Below are positions 8,770 through 17,115 of a DNA stretch of 64,000 nucleotides, one piece after another. Each line of letters starts with the position of its first letter. Position 1 is the first letter of the stretch. The position numbers and the translations under genes were made by a program. The DNA comes from Pseudomonadota bacterium. Lineage in GTDB: Bacteria; Desulfobacterota; Desulfovibrionia; Desulfovibrionales; Desulfovibrionaceae. Under the pieces are notes generated by a model. The model did not search any database. It was not told where the DNA came from and saw nothing but the letters and a program-made list of their open reading frames with translations. The stretch is taken from positions 1 to 64,000 of the forward strand of contig JAEYDL010000020.1 in NCBI GenBank assembly GCA_023403845.1. The letters are read 5' to 3'.

Positions 8770-9150
8770 TCAGTTCAGCTCATCGATCCAGTCAGCCAAT
8801 ACGTCCAGAAAATTTTCCAGCTCGGCATAAAGGACATTCTCCGCCGCTCCGGCCAGTTCCACCCGGACAAAGGCCATGACTGCATCGTCATCCAGCCCGA
8901 AAACGGTCTTGCCGCTTTCCCGGCCCAGACAATGAGCCCGCATCATTCTCTCCATCAGTTCCCTGCCGCGCTCCCCGCCGGGCAAGGGGCCAAGACGGGA
9001 ATAGAGGAAGATTGCCGTTTCATCGTCCGCAACTTCCAGATCCACGATAAAACGGCCGTCAAAACGCAGACGGCAAAGCCCCTGCTCATTGAACGCGAGA
9101 GTCGTTCCCGTCTGTCTCGACAGCGCTTCCATTGCCTCATTCTGGGTCAT
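8770..9150 (-). CDS. CesT/Tir-family type III secretion chaperone-like protein
   Basis: A 126-residue acidic protein with the size and pattern of class I type III chaperones: an N-terminal helix (EAMEALSRQTG), a beta-rich core (LRFDGRFIVDLEVADDETAIFLYSRLG), a GLDDDAV stretch and an acidic C-terminal helix (LENFLDVLADWIDELN). Such dimers hold effectors unfolded for export. The start at 9150 has AGAAGGATC directly upstream; the in-frame ATG at 9192 adds an Arg-rich stretch with no such site. It is first in a two-gene operon with the 852-residue protein. Family assignment is by pattern and needs a profile search. Confidence 0.6.
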   Translation of the reverse strand: MTQNEAMEALSRQTGTTLAFNEQGLCRLRFDGRFIVDLEVADDETAIFLYSRLGPLPGGERGRELMERMMRAHCLGRESGKTVFGLDDDAVMAFVRVELAGAAENVLYAELENFLDVLADWIDELN

Positions 9151-9264
9151 GATCCTTCTCCGGCGGTTCCGCCCGATACGAACATCAGGCATGTCAACGC
9201 CCCGTCTTCAACGAGGCTTCCACAGAAAAAACTGATAAATCCGACTGATGGCTTCCTGCCTGCA

Positions 9265-9292
9265 AGGCCCCAGATCCCTCCGGGGCCTTTTT
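9265..9292 (+). terminator. terminator-like hairpin with no obvious gene
   Basis: AGGCCCC (9265-9271) pairs with GGGGCCT (9282-9288) and is followed by Ts on the plus strand. No plus-strand gene ends here, so it may block antisense reading or end a small RNA. See findings. Confidence 0.45.
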
Positions 9293-9426
9293 CAGGAAAT
9301 GCCCGACCAGGGCCTGAAAGGCAAGCAGATTGCGTCGGATTTCCCGCACATGGCGTCGGAGAATACCGCCGCATGAGGATGCCCCGCATTCTCGGGAATA
9401 CCCTGCCGGGGAAGGCAGAAGAACGA

Positions 9427-9466
9427 AAAAAGAAAAACCCCTCACGAAAATTCCGTAAGGGGTTGA
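9427..9466 (-). terminator. terminator of tRNA-Pro
   Basis: On the minus strand AACCCCTTACGG pairs with CGTGAGGGGTT and is followed by TTTTTCTTTTTTC. It begins a few bases after the tRNA 3' end. Confidence 0.8.
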
Positions 9467-9472
9467 TTTTTC

Positions 9473-9549
9473 TGGTCGGGATGGCGCGATTTGAACGCGC
9501 GATCTCTGCGTCCCGAACGCAGCGCTCTACCAGACTGAGCCACATCCCG
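9473..9549 (-). tRNA. tRNA-Pro (anticodon CGG)
   Basis: A 77-base cloverleaf on the minus strand. The acceptor stem CGGGATG pairs with CATCCCG and gives the C1-G72 pair typical of bacterial tRNA-Pro. The anticodon stem CTGCG/CGCAG closes the loop TTCGGGA (anticodon CGG), the T arm is GCGCG/CGCGC, and the CCA end is encoded. It reads codon CCG. Confidence 0.95.
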
Positions 9550-9903
9550 TTGAAGGCCGTATTTTTAGCGCATTCTTTTCCAAATGACAAGTCCCTTTCT
9601 CAAAAGATTTCCCGAAAGAATACGGATGCCTCCCGCGATTCCTCAAGTGAACAGGGGGTTAGGACACAAAATTGTCCCATGATTTCTTGACCCCTTCCCG
9701 TGCATCATGTACAGGGGGTGGAGACGCCATCGGGCCTCGCATCCGATGCGTCCGAGACAAACGAATGACGATCCGTCGCGGCAATGCCGCCCTTCGTCCC
9801 CGCGCACAACGCCGCCGGCCCGCGAAACCGACGGAACGGGCACTGCCCGAAAAGACTTGGAGCCGCCGTTTCCCCGGCGCGTTCAGTGGAGGCCGTCAGC
9901 AGC

Positions 9904-11013
9904 ATGACCGGACAGGACTGCATCATTGAGCTGCGCCATATAGGCAAATTTTTTGAAGATACAAGAGCGCTTGAGGGCATTGACCTGCAGATCGCCAACG
10001 GAGAATTCCTCACCCTGCTCGGACCTTCCGGCTGCGGCAAGACGACCATACTCCGTATTCTCTCCGGTTTCGAGACTCCTGACGAAGGCGAAGTCCTCAT
10101 CAGGGGGCAGCGCATGAACGACGTTCCCCCCGAGCGACGTCAGGTCAACACCGTCTTTCAGAACTACGCGCTGTTTCCACATATGACTGTCCGGAACAAC
10201 GTGGCCTTCGGTCTGCGCATGCAGGGGTGTCCCCGACAGGAGATCGAGACGAGAGTCATGGAAGCGCTGCGCATGGTGCATCTTGAAAACTTCGCCGACC
10301 GCCGTCCTTCCCAGCTTTCGGGAGGGCAGCAGCAACGCGTGGCCATTGCCCGCGCCGTGGTCAACAAACCTCTCGTCCTGCTTCTCGACGAGCCGTTCAG
10401 CGCGCTGGACTACAAGCTGCGGCGGGCCATGCAGCTGGAAATAAAACGCCTTCAGCGCCGCCTCGGCATTACCTTCGTGTTCGTCACCCACGATCAGGAA
10501 GAAGCCTTCGCCATGTCCGACCGAGTCGTGGTCATGAACGAGGGCCATATCGAGCAGATCGGCACGCCCCAGGAAATCTACGAGGAGCCGGCCAACCTGT
10601 ACGTGGCCCGCTTCGTGGGCGAGATCAACATCCTGTCAGGCATGATCACCTCCGTCTCCGGCGACGGACTGTATGAGGCGGAAATCGGCGGCACCCGTTT
10701 TCCGCTGCGCACGCCCCGCGTCTTCAGCGTTGGAGATGCCGTCAACGTGCTTCTGCGCCCCGAGGATATCCGTATTTATGCGCTTGACGAGAACGAGCGG
10801 CCCGACGGGCCATATCTGACCGGGCGCATTGATGAAACCGTGTACAAGGGGGCGACAGTGGACATCACCATCGCCCTCGACAACGGCGAAACCCTGTCCG
10901 TGGCCGAATTCTTCAACGAAGACGACGCGGAAATCAACTACAACCATGGGGAACGGATCGCCGTAACCTGGGTGGACGGTTGGGAAGTGGTGCTGCCGTA
11001 TGAAGAAAACTAG
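9904..11013 (+). CDS. potA: spermidine/putrescine ABC transporter ATP-binding protein PotA
   Basis: A 369-residue ATPase that energises polyamine uptake at the inner membrane. It shows Walker A GPSGCGKTT, the Q-loop VFQNYALFPHMTV, the signature LSGGQQQR, Walker B VLLLDEPFSALD, the H-loop VTHDQEEA, and a C-terminal TOBE-like domain (GEINILSG, LLRPEDIRI). The start at 9904 (MTGQDCIIEL) is chosen by similarity to the family N-terminus. The upstream GGAGG is rather far (about 12 bases), and an in-frame GTG seven codons earlier is possible. First gene of potABCD; it overlaps potB by 14 bases. A weak promoter (TTGACC-N17-TACAGG, 9687-9715) lies upstream. Confidence 0.92.
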   Translation: MTGQDCIIELRHIGKFFEDTRALEGIDLQIANGEFLTLLGPSGCGKTTILRILSGFETPDEGEVLIRGQRMNDVPPERRQVNTVFQNYALFPHMTVRNNVAFGLRMQGCPRQEIETRVMEALRMVHLENFADRRPSQLSGGQQQRVAIARAVVNKPLVLLLDEPFSALDYKLRRAMQLEIKRLQRRLGITFVFVTHDQEEAFAMSDRVVVMNEGHIEQIGTPQEIYEEPANLYVARFVGEINILSGMITSVSGDGLYEAEIGGTRFPLRTPRVFSVGDAVNVLLRPEDIRIYALDENERPDGPYLTGRIDETVYKGATVDITIALDNGETLSVAEFFNEDDAEINYNHGERIAVTWVDGWEVVLPYEEN

Positions 11014-11860
11014 CCGCTTTGCCCTGCTGGCCATAGTCCCGACGGCCCTGTGGCTGACGCTTTTCGCTCTGCTGCCACAAATAGGACTGCTTGTGGTCAC
11101 GGTCCTGACCAGAGGCGATCAGGATTTCGTCCTGCCGCAGTTCACGCTGGACAACTACCTGCGACTCTTCGACCCCACCTTTCTGAAAATTCTCTGGAAT
11201 TCGCTGTGGCTGGCCGCTGCGAGCACGCTGGCCTGCCTTATGGTCGGCTATCCCTTCGCCTACGGCATCGCCCGGGCCGGGGCCAGACTGAAACCCTGGC
11301 TCCTTCTGCTCGTCATCATTCCATTCTGGACCAACTCTCTCATCCGGACCTATGCCCTTATTCTGATTCTCAAGACAAACGGAATCATCAGTTCCCTCCT
11401 CATGGCCTGCGGTCTGACGGAGCGCCCCATATCCCTGATGTATGGCGACTTCGCAGTATTTCTCGGCATCCTGTACACGTTTCTGCCCTTTATGATCATG
11501 CCACTGTACGCCTCCATCGAAAAGCTGGACAGCCGCCTGCTCGACGCGGCCCGGGATCTGGGGGCCAGCCCTCTCCGCACCTTTCTGGACGTCACTCTTC
11601 CCCTGACCCTGCCGGGCATCGTGGCCGGGGCCATGCTGGTTTTTCTGCCCTCGCTCGGGGCCTTCTATATTCCGGAAATTCTGGGAGGGGCCAGGAGCAT
11701 GCTCATCGGCAACTTCATCAAAAATCAGTTTCTGGTGGCCCGCGACTGGCCTCTCGGTGCCGTGGCCAGCATGATCCTCACCATTCTGCTCATCCTGCTC
11801 ATCATCGTCTATCGCCTCGTCAACCGTGAAACGACCCGCAGCAGGGAGGAGGCCGCATGA
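11000..11860 (+). CDS. potB: spermidine/putrescine ABC transporter permease PotB
   Basis: A 286-residue inner-membrane permease with about six hydrophobic segments and the EAA-type loop (DAARDLGASPLRTFLDVTLPLTLPGI) that contacts the ATPase. The N-terminal segment (FALLAIVPTALWLTLFALLPQIGLLVVTV) is typical of PotB. The start lies inside the end of potA and the stop overlaps the start of potC by four bases, so the genes are translationally coupled. Confidence 0.92.
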   Translation: MKKTSRFALLAIVPTALWLTLFALLPQIGLLVVTVLTRGDQDFVLPQFTLDNYLRLFDPTFLKILWNSLWLAAASTLACLMVGYPFAYGIARAGARLKPWLLLLVIIPFWTNSLIRTYALILILKTNGIISSLLMACGLTERPISLMYGDFAVFLGILYTFLPFMIMPLYASIEKLDSRLLDAARDLGASPLRTFLDVTLPLTLPGIVAGAMLVFLPSLGAFYIPEILGGARSMLIGNFIKNQFLVARDWPLGAVASMILTILLILLIIVYRLVNRETTRSREEAA

Positions 11861-12633
11861 TGCGCCGGCTTGGCAGACTCTGGCTCTGGATCGTCTACGC
11901 ATTTCTGTACCTGCCCATTCTGGTCATGGTGGTCTACTCCTTCAATCAGGCCAAATACACTTCGGCCTGGAGGGGCTTCACGCTGGACTGGTACAGACAG
12001 CTGCTCTCCAACGGCCCGCTGCTGAACGCGGCCCTCAATTCTCTCTATGTGGCTCTTCTCTCCGCCCTGTTCGCCACCATTCTCGGCGTACTGGCTGCCC
12101 TCTGCCTGCGCCGCAATCGCTTTCCGGGACGCAAGATTCTGCTGGGTGCGATCTATGTGCTTACCGTTTCGCCTGAAATGGTTATGGGCATTTCCCTGCT
12201 GATCTTCTTCATCGCTCTGCACCTGCCGCTGGGGTTTCTGACGCTTCTGATCGCGCACACCACGCTGGGATTGCCCTTCGTGGCGCTTACGGTGCTGGCC
12301 AGACTGGCGGAATTCGACGAGCATCTCGTGGAAGCGGCCCGCGACCTCGGCGCTTCCGAAGCTCAGGCGTTCCGCCATGTGATCCTGCCCGGCATCATGC
12401 CCGCGGTCATGGCGGGCTGGTTGCTGGCATTCACCCTGTCCATGGACGACGTGCTCATCAGCTTCTTTGTGGCCGGTCCGACCTTCGAGGTGCTTCCCCT
12501 CAAGATCTACTCCATGGTCCGACTGGGAGTGAAACCCGACATCAACGCCCTGTCGGCCATCATGTTTTGCGTTACGGTGGCTCTGGTCATGCTGGCCTTT
12601 TCGCTCACCAGACCACGAAAAAAGGAACACTGA
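11857..12633 (+). CDS. potC: spermidine/putrescine ABC transporter permease PotC
   Basis: A 258-residue second permease of the polyamine importer. It has six predicted membrane segments and the EAA loop EAARDLGASEAQAFRHVILPGIMPAV. The segment LSMDDVLISFFVAGP is a hallmark of PotC. It overlaps potB at ATGA. A 199-base gap follows before potD, without an obvious terminator, so the binding protein may be cotranscribed or have its own promoter. Confidence 0.92.
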   Translation: MMRRLGRLWLWIVYAFLYLPILVMVVYSFNQAKYTSAWRGFTLDWYRQLLSNGPLLNAALNSLYVALLSALFATILGVLAALCLRRNRFPGRKILLGAIYVLTVSPEMVMGISLLIFFIALHLPLGFLTLLIAHTTLGLPFVALTVLARLAEFDEHLVEAARDLGASEAQAFRHVILPGIMPAVMAGWLLAFTLSMDDVLISFFVAGPTFEVLPLKIYSMVRLGVKPDINALSAIMFCVTVALVMLAFSLTRPRKKEH

Positions 12634-12832
12634 ACACGTCCGCTCCCATCCGGACAGAGGTCCCGGGCCACCTGTCGTCACGGTGCACGCGTCGACGCAT
12701 GCCTGATATTGCTGCTAACGCGGGCTGATACGGCCCGAGACGCCCTTCACCGCCATGCCGGGGCGCTGTTCCACTTCAGGCGACCGTCCCGAACAAATCT
12801 CCCTTCACTTCAACCGCAGACAAGGAATCCGC

Positions 12833-13870
12833 ATGAAACGCACCCTCGCCGCTCTGGTCATTCTGCTGCTTGCCGTCTGTCCCGCTCTCGCGGAGGAACC
12901 CAAGGAACTCAACATATTCAGCTGGTCCGAATACATTCCTCAGGATGTGGTCAACAGCTTCACCAAGGAAACCGGCATCAAGGTCGTTCTTTCCACGTAC
13001 GAATCCAACGAGGCCATGTACGCCAAGCTGAAGCTCCTGCAGGGCAAGGGATACGACCTCATCATTCCCTCAAGTTATTTTGTTGAACTTCTGGCCCAGG
13101 ACGGTCTGCTGGCTCCCCTCGACAAGAGCCGGATACAGGGACTGGAAAATCTTGATCCCGCGTCGCTCGACCTGCCCTTCGACAAGGGCAACGCGCTGAC
13201 CGTGCCCTATATGTGGGGCTCAGTGGGGCTGCTTATCAACAAGCGGGAAGTCGATCCGGCCACGATCACCAGCTGGCGCGATCTGACCCGTCCAGAATTC
13301 AAGGGCCGCGTTCTCCTCTCCGACGATCTCCGTGATACCTTCGGCATGGCTCTCAAGGCCTGCGGACATTCCATCAACAGCACCAATCCGGAAGAAATTC
13401 GCGCCGCCTACGAGTGGCTGCGGGAACTCAAGCCCTCGGTGCGCATCTTCGACGTCACTGCGACCAAACAGGCCTTCATAAGCGAGGAAGTCGTCGCCGG
13501 TTTCAGCTGGAACGGAGATGCCTTTATAGCCATGCAGGAAAATCCCGACCTTGAATTCATCGTGCCCGGAGAAGGCATGGTTCTGTGGATGGACAGTCTG
13601 GCCATCCCCTCCGGAGCGAAACACAAGGAAAACGCCCACAAGTTCATCAGCTACCTGTTGCGGCCCGAGGTCGCCAGACGATGCGTCGAGGAATTCAATT
13701 ATACGACGCCCAATCTGGCTGCCCGGAAACTCCTCGCCCCTGAATACGCGGACAACAAGGTCATCATGCCCGACAGCGAAGCCATGGCGCAGGGCGAAAT
13801 TACCGCCGACGTGGGGAAAGCCCGCGAACTTTATGAGAAATACTGGGAAGAACTGAAAGCTCGCGACTAG
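12833..13870 (+). CDS. potD: spermidine/putrescine-binding periplasmic protein PotD
   Basis: A 345-residue periplasmic receptor of the PotABC importer. The signal peptide is MKRTLAALVILLLAVCPALA with cleavage before EEPKE. The mature start LNIFSWSEYIPQDVV and later segments LIIPSSYFV, YMWGSVGLLINK and NGDAFIAM match the polyamine-binding family. The ATG at 12833 has AAGGAATCCGC in front; the longer in-frame ORF upstream has no signal peptide. Whether spermidine or putrescine is preferred cannot be told from the sequence alone. Confidence 0.92.
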   Translation: MKRTLAALVILLLAVCPALAEEPKELNIFSWSEYIPQDVVNSFTKETGIKVVLSTYESNEAMYAKLKLLQGKGYDLIIPSSYFVELLAQDGLLAPLDKSRIQGLENLDPASLDLPFDKGNALTVPYMWGSVGLLINKREVDPATITSWRDLTRPEFKGRVLLSDDLRDTFGMALKACGHSINSTNPEEIRAAYEWLRELKPSVRIFDVTATKQAFISEEVVAGFSWNGDAFIAMQENPDLEFIVPGEGMVLWMDSLAIPSGAKHKENAHKFISYLLRPEVARRCVEEFNYTTPNLAARKLLAPEYADNKVIMPDSEAMAQGEITADVGKARELYEKYWEELKARD

Positions 13871-14273
13871 CCCGGCCTCCAGTTTTTCCACCGCGCTTCT
13901 CCAGCCCTGCAGTGCGGCGCGGCAGCGCTGAAAACGGATATCGTATTACTTTCATAAAAATAGTAACACTGTTAATCCGTTGTTTCTGTTGACACAATCT
14001 AATGCGCTGTATATTGAAATACTAACTTGCCGCGTTGAAATGCCCCCTATGTGCCCACTTTGGGCATATGGGGGCCGTTCTCTCTCCGCGGAAGAAAAAG
14101 TATCATTTACGAAAGCAGGTTACGAGGGGACCGGAACCCAGAGGCTCTTTGGCTTCCGAAAAGGGAAGAAGCAGAGCGGCATCGAGCGGGGCCATGCGTC
14201 GCCCGGTGCGGGCGGCTTTTCCGCACGGCGTCGAACTCCGCGTTTCGTCATGATCTGCGACTAGGAGGCAGGA
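13871..14273 (+). promoter_or_regulatory. hysAB upstream region with candidate promoter and leader hairpin
   Basis: No gene is seen in this 403-base gap. An AT-rich stretch holds TTGACA (13989-13994), followed 15 bases later by TATATT (14010-14015), or 17 bases later by TATTGA; this is a candidate sigma-70 promoter. The presumed leader contains a hairpin at 14044-14074 with a 3-base loop and two G-U pairs that only form in plus-strand RNA. AGGAGG precedes the hysA start. Confidence 0.4.
14044..14074 (+). promoter_or_regulatory. stable hairpin in the hysAB leader
   Basis: TGCCCA (14052-14057) and TGGGCA (14061-14066) form the tip. The stem continues as G-U, U-A, A-U, U-G and four C-G pairs, about 14 bp in all. 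The G-U pairs fit a plus-strand RNA, and no T tract follows, so it is more likely a leader or stability element than a terminator. Confidence 0.4.
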
Positions 14274-15218
14274 ATGAGTCTTTCAAGACGAGATTTCGTC
14301 AAACTGTGCACCGGCACGGTCGCCGGGTTCGGCGTCTCCCAGATGTTCCACCCGCTCGTGCAGGAAGCGCTGGCCCAGACCTTGACTGGAGAACGTCCGC
14401 CGGTCTTCTGGGTGCAGGGGCAGGGCTGCACCGGCTGTTCCGTGACGCTGCTGAACAGCGTTCATCCGAGCATCGCCGACGTGCTCCTCAAGGTCATCAG
14501 CCTTGAATTCCATCCCACGGTCATGGCTTCGGAAGGCGAACAGGCCTACGAGCATATGATGAATGTGGCTTCCAAGTACAAGGGACAGTATATTTACGCC
14601 GTGGAAGGCGCCGTTCCGGTCGCTCATGACGGCAAGTGCTGCGTCATCGCCGAAGCCGGCCACAAGGAAATCACCATGACCGAGGCCACCAAGGAACTTG
14701 CGGCCAATGCCGCAGCCGTCCTTGCAGTGGGCACCTGTGCAGCCTACGGCGGCATCCCCGCCGCGCGCGGCAGTGAAACCGGCGCACTCGGTGTTTCTGA
14801 ATTCCTCAAGAAAAACAAGATCTCCACGCCGGTGATCAACATTCCCGGCTGCCCGCCTCATCCCGACTGGATCGTGGGCACCATCGTCCTGGGCCTTCAG
14901 GCTCTGGCGACCAACACGCTCGACCTTCTGGTTTCGCAGGGACTCGACGCCACGGGCCGTCCCAAGGCTTTCTTCGGCCGCAACGTGCACATGAACTGCC
15001 CCCATCTGGCCGATTTCGAGGCCGGAAAGATGGTCACGTCCATGTCCGACAAGGACGGCTGCCGGTTCTCCGTGGGCTGCAAGGGGCCCAAGAGCAGCTG
15101 CGATTCCTTCGAACGGAAATGGAACAATGGCGTCAACTGGTGCGTCAACAACGCGACCTGCATCGGCTGCACGTCCTACAACTTCCCGGACGGCAAGTCG
15201 CCCTTCTACGTCAACTAG
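14274..15218 (+). CDS. hysA: [NiFeSe] hydrogenase small subunit HysA
   Basis: A 314-residue electron-transfer subunit of the periplasmic hydrogenase. A twin-arginine signal (SRRDFVK, R5-R6, hydrophobic stretch to ALAQ) exports the folded dimer. The proximal cluster ligands begin at GQGCTGCSVTLL (C52, C55) and continue through GTCAAYGG and NIPGCPPHP. The cysteine-rich C-terminus (CPHLADFEAG, GCKGPKSSCDSF, NATCIGCTSYNFPDGKSPFY) binds further Fe-S clusters. AGGAGG lies 5 bases before the ATG. It is followed after 120 bases by hysB. In relatives the enzyme oxidises H2 and passes electrons to cytochrome c3. Confidence 0.93.
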   Translation: MSLSRRDFVKLCTGTVAGFGVSQMFHPLVQEALAQTLTGERPPVFWVQGQGCTGCSVTLLNSVHPSIADVLLKVISLEFHPTVMASEGEQAYEHMMNVASKYKGQYIYAVEGAVPVAHDGKCCVIAEAGHKEITMTEATKELAANAAAVLAVGTCAAYGGIPAARGSETGALGVSEFLKKNKISTPVINIPGCPPHPDWIVGTIVLGLQALATNTLDLLVSQGLDATGRPKAFFGRNVHMNCPHLADFEAGKMVTSMSDKDGCRFSVGCKGPKSSCDSFERKWNNGVNWCVNNATCIGCTSYNFPDGKSPFYVN

Positions 15219-15338
15219 TGCGCTTGTCGGATCGCCGCGCGCGGCGCAGACGAACGCGATCCGCCAGAAGCCGGATCGCGATGCGAAAACAGGCATGGAG
15301 TCAGTTCTCCATCCCATCCGATTTGAGGAGCCGTTATT

Positions 15339-16847
15339 ATGGCAGAAGCTGTGAAGAATAAAACCACCATCGCCATCGACCCGGTGACCCGTATTGAAGG
15401 ACACCTCAAGGTCGAAGTCGTCGTGGAAAACGGAAAAGTCGTCGATGCGAAGCTCACCGGCGGCATGTATCGGGGCTTTGAGTCCATCCTGAAGGGCCGC
15501 CACCCCCGCGATGCCGCACAGATCGTGCAGCGCATCTGCGGCGTGTGCCCCACTGCTCACGCCACCGCGTCCAGCATGAGCATCGACATGGCCTGCAACA
15601 CAAAAATTCCGGCCAACGGCCGCATCACCCGCAACCTGATCCTTGGCGCCAACTATCTGCAGTCTCACCTGCTGCATTTCTACCATCTGGCGGGACAGGA
15701 CTTCATCAAGGGACCTGATACCGCACCCTTTACCCCGCGCTACGCCAAGCCCGATCTCCGTCTGCCCGCCGCTGTAAACGCGGAAGGCGTCGATCAGTAC
15801 ATCGAGGCTCTCGAAGTCCGCGCCGTCTGTCATGAAATGGTGGCCCTGTTCGGCGGTCGCGCTCCGCATGTCCACGGCATTCTTGCCGGCGGCGCCGCGG
15901 AAATCCCGTCCAAGGAAAAACTCGTCGAATACGCGGCCCGCTTCAAGAAGGTGCGCAAGTTCGTCGAAGAAAAGTATCTGCCCGTCGTCTACCTCATCGG
16001 CAGCCAGTACAAGGACCTTGGCTCGTTCGGCCAGGGATATCGCGGCGCACTGTGCGTGGGCGTGTTCCCGACCAACGACGCCATGACCGACTTCGTGTTC
16101 AAGCCCGGCGTCTATGCCGACGGCAAGGACGAACCCTTCGATATGAAGAACGTCTCCGAAGACGTGAAGTTCTCCTGGTTCGCCGACTCCACTTCGGGAC
16201 AGGCATTCACCAAGGCCTACAACGTCCTCGATATGGACAAGCCTGAAGCCTACAGCTTCGTGAAGGCTCCGCTCTATAACGGCAAGCCTCTCGAAGTGGG
16301 TCCGATCGCCCGCATGTGGGTCAACAACAAGCCCATTTCTCCCATCGGACGCGAGCTGTTCAAAAAGTACTTCAACCTTGACGTGGTCAACTTCCGCGAC
16401 ATGGGCGAAGATCTTGCCTTCTCTCTGCTTGGCCGCCATGTGGCTCGGGCCGAAGAAGCCTACCTCATGCTCGGCGTCATCGAAGGCTTCCTGAAGGAAG
16501 TGCATGCCGGCGAAGAAACCTTCGCCACTCCCGTCATTCCCGAAAACAGCGAAGGTTTCGGCTTCACGGAAGCCCCCCGCGGCTCCCTCATGCACTACAT
16601 GCAGATCAAGGGCGGAAAAATCGAAAACTATCAGATCATTCCCGCCACACTGTGGAACTGTGGTCCCCGCAATGACAAGGGGATGCGCGGCGCCCTGGAA
16701 GAAGCCCTCATCGGCACTCCCGTGGACGACATTGAAAGCCCTGTCAACGTCGCTAGGCTCATCCGGGCCTTTGACCCGTGACTGGGTTGCGCCGTGCACG
16801 TGCTGCACGCAGAAACCGGCAAGGTCGCGGTCATCAACGTCGACTAA
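15339..16847 (+). CDS. hysB: [NiFeSe] hydrogenase large subunit HysB (selenoprotein, UGA = Sec at codon 481)
   Basis: A 502-residue catalytic subunit if the UGA at 16779-16781 is read as selenocysteine; a plain ORF call stops there at 480 residues. Beyond the UGA the frame continues as LGCAVHVLHAETGKVAVINVD to TAA at 16845-16847, restoring the C-terminal active-site motif DP-U-LGC-AVH. The N-terminal metal motif is RICGVC (65-70). Sec481 and Cys484 are the expected second pair of Ni ligands. A maturation endopeptidase would cut after the motif's His, removing 15 residues. There is no signal peptide, so it is exported with HysA. GAGGAG precedes the ATG. Sec use implies selA/selB/selC elsewhere in the genome. 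Confidence 0.95.
16782..16812 (+). promoter_or_regulatory. candidate bacterial SECIS element in hysB
   Basis: Directly after the UGA, GTGCA (16794-16798) and TGCAC (16804-16808) form a stem, extended by one C-G pair. The loop CGTGC contains the GU expected at the apex of bacterial SECIS hairpins. The apex lies about 19 bases after the UGA, in the range known for SelB recognition. The stem is short and its lower part imperfect. Confidence 0.65.
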
Positions 16848-16893
16848 GCTTTCCTGAAGGTAAAGGGAAACTTTCCCCTTCGCCAAAAGGCAT

Positions 16894-16919
16894 AAAGGGA
16901 CCGGCAACGGTCCCTTTTT
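16894..16919 (+). terminator. rho-independent terminator of hysAB
   Basis: A 10-bp stem, AAAGGGACCG / CGGTCCCTTT, with loop GCAA is followed by Ts, 47 bases after the hysB stop. Confidence 0.85.
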
Positions 16920-17061
16920 CATGTCTGACACAAAGAATCTGAAACGCCGAAATCCGGCCTGAAGTGATGCTGCGGCCTGCAACCCCGTCGGGCGCATCCA
17001 TGGGGCTTTTCCACGCGGTCCCGCGGTCCAGCGCTCCCCGCTTCTGCCTCCGAGACCATAA

Positions 17062-17098
17062 AACAAAAGGCTCCGGACACCCTGCAGGCATCCGGGCC
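17062..17098 (-). terminator. probable terminator of mazG
   Basis: On the minus strand GGCCCGGA pairs imperfectly with TCCGGAGCC across about 13 bases and is followed by TTTTGTTTT. It lies just after the mazG stop. The rest of the 16920-17115 gap shows nothing else. Confidence 0.55.
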
Positions 17099-17115
17099 GC
17101 TCCCATAAAATCAGA

